Shown: piece by piece, positions 49,571-52,938 of the stretch | Numbering within the stretch: position 1 is the first letter of the stretch | Layout: every line of letters starts with the position of its first letter | From: Oscillospiraceae bacterium | GTDB taxonomy: Bacteria > Bacillota > Clostridia > Oscillospirales > Oscillospiraceae | Length of the DNA stretch: 52,938 bases | NCBI GenBank assembly: GCA_017538965.1 | Contig: JAFYHU010000018.1 | Coordinates: forward strand, 1-52,938 | Direction of reading: 5' to 3' | The notes under the pieces: model-generated | Databases searched by the model: none | The model's input: the letters and a program-made list of their open reading frames with translations, nothing else | Told to the model about the DNA's origin: nothing | Program-made: the position numbers and the translations under genes

Positions 49571-50830
49571 TCAGCTGTTGCCGGCATCGGCGCTGTCTTC
49601 ATACTGCGCACCCGAGAAATCACCGCTGCCGGACACGGTAAAGCGGTTCAGAAGACCATAACCGCCGCCGGGCCCACTGTGATCATTGATAAATGTGACT
49701 ACATTAGCATTAGGAATAAGCTCGTCAGGATTAACTGAACTGCCCTCCGGGATCGGCGGCATTGCCTCAATGGTTACCTCCGGCGGGTTCGGGCTCGTCT
49801 CGCTCAGTTTATAGGCGATGCCGGTATGGACTTCCGTCACCATGACTTCCGCACCGATGGGAATATCCTTGACCACCGCATATTTCTCAACATCGGAGCC
49901 ATCAAAGAGTAACGTAACAACCTTCCTGACGGTCTTGTTATCAGGGCCCTTCCATTCAACGTAAAAGACAAAGGAGACAGGGTCAGGCCCTTTGGCAGAA
50001 AGTTTCTTGATAATCTTCAGTTCGCTGTTTTTGGGCACCTGAGTCGGTTTGGCATAGATCGAAAGCTGATTAACCCAGTCTCCGTAAGCGGTATTATACT
50101 GCTGCACATTATCATCAAGCTTGGTCGGAACCGTGAGCAGCTGGGGCCGGAAAAGGTATTCGTTATTTTTCGTAACGACGCGGGTGGTAAGAACAGATTT
50201 TGGCTCAGAACCCTCTTCGTTAGAGGTCTCTTCTGTATTGGAGGTCTGTTCCGCCCTCTTGATATAGCCTGTTTCAGAATCCTCGGTCTTCTGGAGATCG
50301 TATCCGTGAATGACGAGCAGGTACAGGCCGGCCGGCAACTCAGACACGGTGATTGTCGTCTGGTCGACGACAATATTCCCCGAGATCGGCTGGGCGGTAT
50401 AATCGCTGCTGAGCACAATGCCGGCAAAATCCTGTGCATAGGGCTCAAACTGCCGGAATACCGCTTCCTGTGTGGGCGGCGTCGGGGTCGGCTTTTCGGA
50501 ACCCTCCGCTTCCGATTCTTCGGAATCGGTTCCGTTCAGTTCTTGGATCAGCTTGTCCACCAGCTTATACAGATCAGAATCCTGGTTACCCGGAAGCTTG
50601 TAGGTATAGGAATCGACGTTTTGGATGGCATCTGCTTCTGCCAGCAGATAGAAATCCGACTGAACACGGGTGCCCTTCAGGTCTGTTGCGTAGCCGGATT
50701 CCGGGGTGGCAAGGGTTACAGTTACCGTGTTTCCTTTCGTCAGATCAACCGCAAAGCCCGCGGGGGCAAGGGCAAGCAGCAGAATCATGCTCAGCAGGAT
50801 CGCAAGGGTTTGCCGTGGTTTTATTCTCAT
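49571..50830 (-). CDS. Pilin-like surface protein, SpaA-type
   Basis: 419 residues with a signal peptide (to about GFA-VD). Features of Gram-positive pilins: ISELPAGLYLLV-type turn (TVSELPAGLYLLVIHGYD), a long Thr/Glu/Pro-rich segment, and a final Ig-like domain with LKIIKKLSAKGPDPVSFVFYVEW and VVTFINDH. No LPxTG-like motif or hydrophobic C-terminus is present: the last 60 residues are Gly/Ser/Asp-rich and polar. A typical class-C-sortase backbone pilin needs such a tail, so this is either an unusual subunit or one secreted by another route. Directly follows srtC. Confidence 0.65.
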   Translation of the reverse strand: MRIKPRQTLAILLSMILLLALAPAGFAVDLTKGNTVTVTLATPESGYATDLKGTRVQSDFYLLAEADAIQNVDSYTYKLPGNQDSDLYKLVDKLIQELNGTDSEESEAEGSEKPTPTPPTQEAVFRQFEPYAQDFAGIVLSSDYTAQPISGNIVVDQTTITVSELPAGLYLLVIHGYDLQKTEDSETGYIKRAEQTSNTEETSNEEGSEPKSVLTTRVVTKNNEYLFRPQLLTVPTKLDDNVQQYNTAYGDWVNQLSIYAKPTQVPKNSELKIIKKLSAKGPDPVSFVFYVEWKGPDNKTVRKVVTLLFDGSDVEKYAVVKDIPIGAEVMVTEVHTGIAYKLSETSPNPPEVTIEAMPPIPEGSSVNPDELIPNANVVTFINDHSGPGGGYGLLNRFTVSGSGDFSGAQYEDSADAGNS

Positions 50831-50836
50831 GGGCGG

Positions 50837-51796
50837 TCACTCCTTCCTTCGTCTTCCGGCTTTCTTCCTGTCGGAGGAGGGTTTCTCCTCGGTGACTTCT
50901 TCGATCAGCCGGTATACATCGTTCTTTTTCATACTTGCATTGTTGATACGGTAGTAAAGCAGCATCCCGATCAGGAACAGGAACAGCAGCGGGATGGCAA
51001 CTGCGGGGATGGTCAGATAGTTCGGAATCCGATAGGCCTCGGGCGTCACGACCAGATCGCCGGACTCGTTGGCGACGCGATGGCCGCGGACCAGCATGCG
51101 ATGGGTATTGATGCCGTAAGGGGTACAGGTTACAAGGGTACAGTAGTCCTGTCCGGGAACAATGCCCAGTTCCGAGATGTCGCCGGGTTCGACAATGCGG
51201 ATCTGGTCAACCTCGTAACTGATCAGCTGGTTCAGGACGGTAATGGAAAACTGGTCGCCTTCCTTGATCTGATCCAGGTCGGTAAAGAGCTTGGCGCTCG
51301 GCAGCCCGCGGTGACCCGAGAGAACCGTATGGGTGCCCTCGCCGCCGACCGGAAGCGAGGTCCAGTCCAAATGCCCGACGGCAATCTGGAGAACGGATTC
51401 CTCCGTGCCGTGATAGATGGGGATATAGACGCCGATGGACTTAATGGTGATGTATCCCATGATGCCCGTGCCGGAGAGATCAAGCAGAGAATTGTATTCC
51501 TCCAGATCCTCGTCCGACATGACATATGGGTTTTCCTTGGTCAGAAGCGTCCGGTTATACGCATGAGCGGCTTCCAGCATGGCGTTCAGTTTTTCCGTAT
51601 CCGTATTCTCGACCGTGCTGGAGTAGGAAGCAATCGCGCGGGATGCGTGAAACGAGTTCCACCAGTCGCTGACCGTCGGATACGCCATGATCCCGGCGCC
51701 GACCAGAAGGACCAGCATCAACAGCCAGGTAGTCAGGCTGGATTTCTTCTTTTTTTTCTTTACTGCTTTCGCCGGGGCGGGTTTTTGTTTCTTCAT
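50837..51796 (-). CDS. srtC: Class C (pilin) sortase
   Basis: 319 residues with TM helices near both ends, as in class C enzymes (about 25-45 and the PNYLTIPAVAIPLLFLFLIGM segment). Catalytic His in TVLSGHRGLPSAKLF, Cys in LVTCTPYGINTHR and Arg in RMLVRGHRV. Class C sortases polymerise pilins. First gene of the surface-fibre operon; start 51796 follows GGAG, and a second in-frame ATG lies six codons upstream. Confidence 0.93.
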   Translation of the reverse strand: MKKQKPAPAKAVKKKKKKSSLTTWLLMLVLLVGAGIMAYPTVSDWWNSFHASRAIASYSSTVENTDTEKLNAMLEAAHAYNRTLLTKENPYVMSDEDLEEYNSLLDLSGTGIMGYITIKSIGVYIPIYHGTEESVLQIAVGHLDWTSLPVGGEGTHTVLSGHRGLPSAKLFTDLDQIKEGDQFSITVLNQLISYEVDQIRIVEPGDISELGIVPGQDYCTLVTCTPYGINTHRMLVRGHRVANESGDLVVTPEAYRIPNYLTIPAVAIPLLFLFLIGMLLYYRINNASMKKNDVYRLIEEVTEEKPSSDRKKAGRRRKE

Positions 51797-51834
51797 TTCC
51801 GGCTCCGTCCGCATAAAAATGATTTAAGCAATCC

Positions 51835-51863
51835 AGTATATCACATTTTCCGGGAAATCTCAA
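51835..51863 (-). promoter_or_regulatory. Promoter of the surface-fibre operon
   Basis: Minus strand TTGAGA (51858-51863), 17 bases, TATACT (51835-51840), about 40 bases from srtC. Confidence 0.7.
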
Positions 51864-52038
51864 TGATTTTGGGCTTTTTTCCCTTGATTTTTCAGGTCTT
51901 TCCGCGAAATTTCCCGATGCGGCGGCGACAATACGCCCACTATGGGGAATAATACCATGCCGGGAATCAATAAAGCCGTCAAAAAAAGGCCTTTTTTGCG
52001 TTTTGGGCACAATTTTCTGGATTGTTTTTTGTGAAGAA
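51864..52038. other. AT-rich spacer between divergent promoters
   Basis: No gene is seen. It holds a 16-base perfect palindrome AAAAAAGGCCTTTTTT at 51982-51997 (no loop, so not a normal terminator) and short inverted repeats such as CCCACTATGGGG near 51943. These may be binding sites for a regulator of either flanking gene. Confidence 0.4.
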
Positions 52039-52067
52039 TTGCGAAGACCGCGCGTTCGTGGTATACT
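52039..52067 (+). promoter_or_regulatory. Promoter of the D-lyxose isomerase gene
   Basis: TTGCGA (52039-52044), 17 bases, TATACT (52062-52067), 30 bases upstream of the start codon. Confidence 0.7.
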
Positions 52068-52097
52068 GCCAGTACAAAACAGACAAAGGAGATCGCC

Positions 52098-52787
52098 ATG
52101 AAACGCAGTGAAATCAACGCGGCTTTGAGGGAAATGGAAGGCATGCTCCGCGATTATCGGGTTGCGCTGCCGGATTTCTGCTGGTTCAGCCCCGAGGAAT
52201 GGCAGGAAAAAGGCCATGAATTTGACGAGGTCCGCGACAACATGCTGGGCTGGGACATCACGGATTACGGCCTCAGCCGCTTTGATGAGGTCGGATTTTC
52301 GCTGATTACCCTGCGCAACGGCAATCTGAAGAAAGCGGAGCTCTATCCGAAGCCCTATGCCGAAAAGCTGCTCTACCTGAAGGAAGGGCAGTATTCGCCG
52401 ATGCATTTCCACTGGTACAAGATGGAGGACATCATCAACCGCGGCGGCGGAACGGTGCTGATCCGCGTGTACAATGCGGACGCGCAGGAGGAGATCGACC
52501 GCACATCTCCCGTTACCGTCCACACGGACGGCGAAACGCGGACGGTTCCGGCCGGCACGCAGATCGCCCTTGAGCCGGGGCAGAGCATCACCATCACCCC
52601 GTATCTGTACCACGATTTTGAGATTGTCCCGGGAACGGGGCCAGTGCTGCTGGGCGAAGTGAGCCAGTGCAACGATGACAACACCGACAACCGCTTCAAT
52701 CCGCCGGTCGGACGCTTCCCGGCCATCGAGGAAGATGAGGCGCCCTATCGCCTGCTCTGCAGCGAATATCCGAAAGCAAAAGACTGA
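52098..52787 (+). CDS. D-lyxose/D-mannose isomerase family protein
   Basis: 229-residue cupin enzyme that interconverts D-lyxose and D-xylulose (and often D-mannose and D-fructose). The metal-binding set is visible: H-x-H in MHFHWYKMEDIINRGGG with the following Glu, and the later His in TPYLYHDFEI. EDRDNMLGWDITDYG-like N-terminal text (VRDNMLGWDITDYG) and EVSQCNDDNTDNRF are family hallmarks. Full length. GGAGATCGCC precedes the ATG. Single gene with its own promoter; substrate not proven. Confidence 0.92.
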   Translation: MKRSEINAALREMEGMLRDYRVALPDFCWFSPEEWQEKGHEFDEVRDNMLGWDITDYGLSRFDEVGFSLITLRNGNLKKAELYPKPYAEKLLYLKEGQYSPMHFHWYKMEDIINRGGGTVLIRVYNADAQEEIDRTSPVTVHTDGETRTVPAGTQIALEPGQSITITPYLYHDFEIVPGTGPVLLGEVSQCNDDNTDNRFNPPVGRFPAIEEDEAPYRLLCSEYPKAKD

Positions 52788-52797
52788 GGAACGGAAA

Positions 52798-52846
52798 CGG
52801 CCAGGGAAAATGCAGCCCCTGACTGACCAACTTCTGCCGCGAATGA
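52798..52846. repeat. Dispersed repeat B, copy 2
   Basis: Second copy of the CGGCCAGG ... CCCCTGAC ... CTGCCGCGAATGA block at 44654-44702. Here it is followed by a different hairpin set rather than repeat A. Confidence 0.6.
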
Positions 52847-52851
52847 AAAAA

Positions 52852-52886
52852 CCGATGGAAAGCCCAACAAAGTGGGTTTCCATCGG
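52852..52886. terminator. Long hairpin after the D-lyxose isomerase gene
   Basis: CCGATGGAAA-G-CCCA pairs with TGGG-TTTCCATCGG around ACAAAG; one base bulges. No U-tract follows. A second hairpin (CTTTCCCGA ... TTCGGGGAAG) follows at about 52913-52934, in a GCGACGAGCAGCGAAATGAGCGAGC context that looks like part of a dispersed element cut by the window edge. Confidence 0.5.
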
Positions 52887-52938
52887 CAGCGACGAGCAGC
52901 GAAATGAGCGAGCTTTCCCGACACTTCGGGGAAGCGAG

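Overview
The window (about 57% G+C by eye, strong SD-type ribosome binding sites, lipobox lipoproteins, sortases, no outer-membrane proteins) looks like a chromosomal segment of an anaerobic Gram-positive Clostridia bacterium, probably a gut or rumen Oscillospirales/Christensenellales-like lineage. The 2-hydroxyacyl-CoA dehydratase pair, TAXI-type TRAP transporter, clostripain-family protease and SipW/sortase surface cluster agree with that; the exact taxon cannot be set from the sequence alone.

Layout. 0.1-2.1 kb: end of a tryptophan operon (trpB, trpA). 2.1-3.4 kb: enolase on the opposite strand. 3.7-4.9 kb: a secreted barnase-like RNase and a cytidylate-kinase-like protein. 4.9-8.1 kb (minus): a membrane glucosyltransferase-like protein translationally coupled to a leucine-rich-repeat (LRR) lipoprotein. 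8.4-13.2 kb (minus): a molybdenum locus: a molybdopterin-binding MoeA-like protein, a ModA whose whole binding domain is duplicated in tandem, ModB, ModC and the molbindin Mop, with two copies of a palindromic operator-like element.

13.3-28.4 kb (minus): the most unusual part, a seven-gene co-directional array. In transcription order it encodes an HD-RyR domain protein, a degenerate TIR-like membrane protein, a TIR-TM-LRR protein with the candidate catalytic Glu, a SLOG plus four-TM protein, and three approximately 1,030-residue paralogues made of a divergent TIR-like domain, one TM helix, a Pro/Thr stalk and a very large LRR ectodomain. The topology is that of Toll-like receptors (LRR outside, TIR inside). 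TIR, SLOG and RyR are domains known from nucleotide-signal-based prokaryotic conflict systems, so I propose a membrane-anchored, Thoeris-like sensing or defence system. This is inference, but the architecture is read directly from the sequence.

28.6-36.4 kb: HAD phosphatase, TAXI-TRAP uptake system, secreted clostripain-like protease, and a membrane-anchored serine-hydrolase-fold protein that seems to have lost its catalytic motifs. 36.6-41.2 kb: tRNA-Gln(CUG), a Nif11-like and a DUF1810 protein, GreA, and a murI-DUF1934-argS operon. 41.5-44.6 kb: two 2-hydroxyacyl-CoA-dehydratase-family subunits and a small membrane protein. 44.8-51.8 kb (minus): an eight-gene surface-fibre operon (class C sortase, pilin-like protein, two SipW-type secreted proteins, two membrane-anchored surface proteins, SipW-like signal peptidase, class B sortase). 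52.1-52.8 kb: D-lyxose isomerase family protein. Dispersed structured intergenic repeats occur near 8.3, 44.7 and 52.8 kb. Many genes have near-consensus sigma-A promoters with 17-bp spacers. No CRISPR array, transposase, integrase or rRNA was seen.
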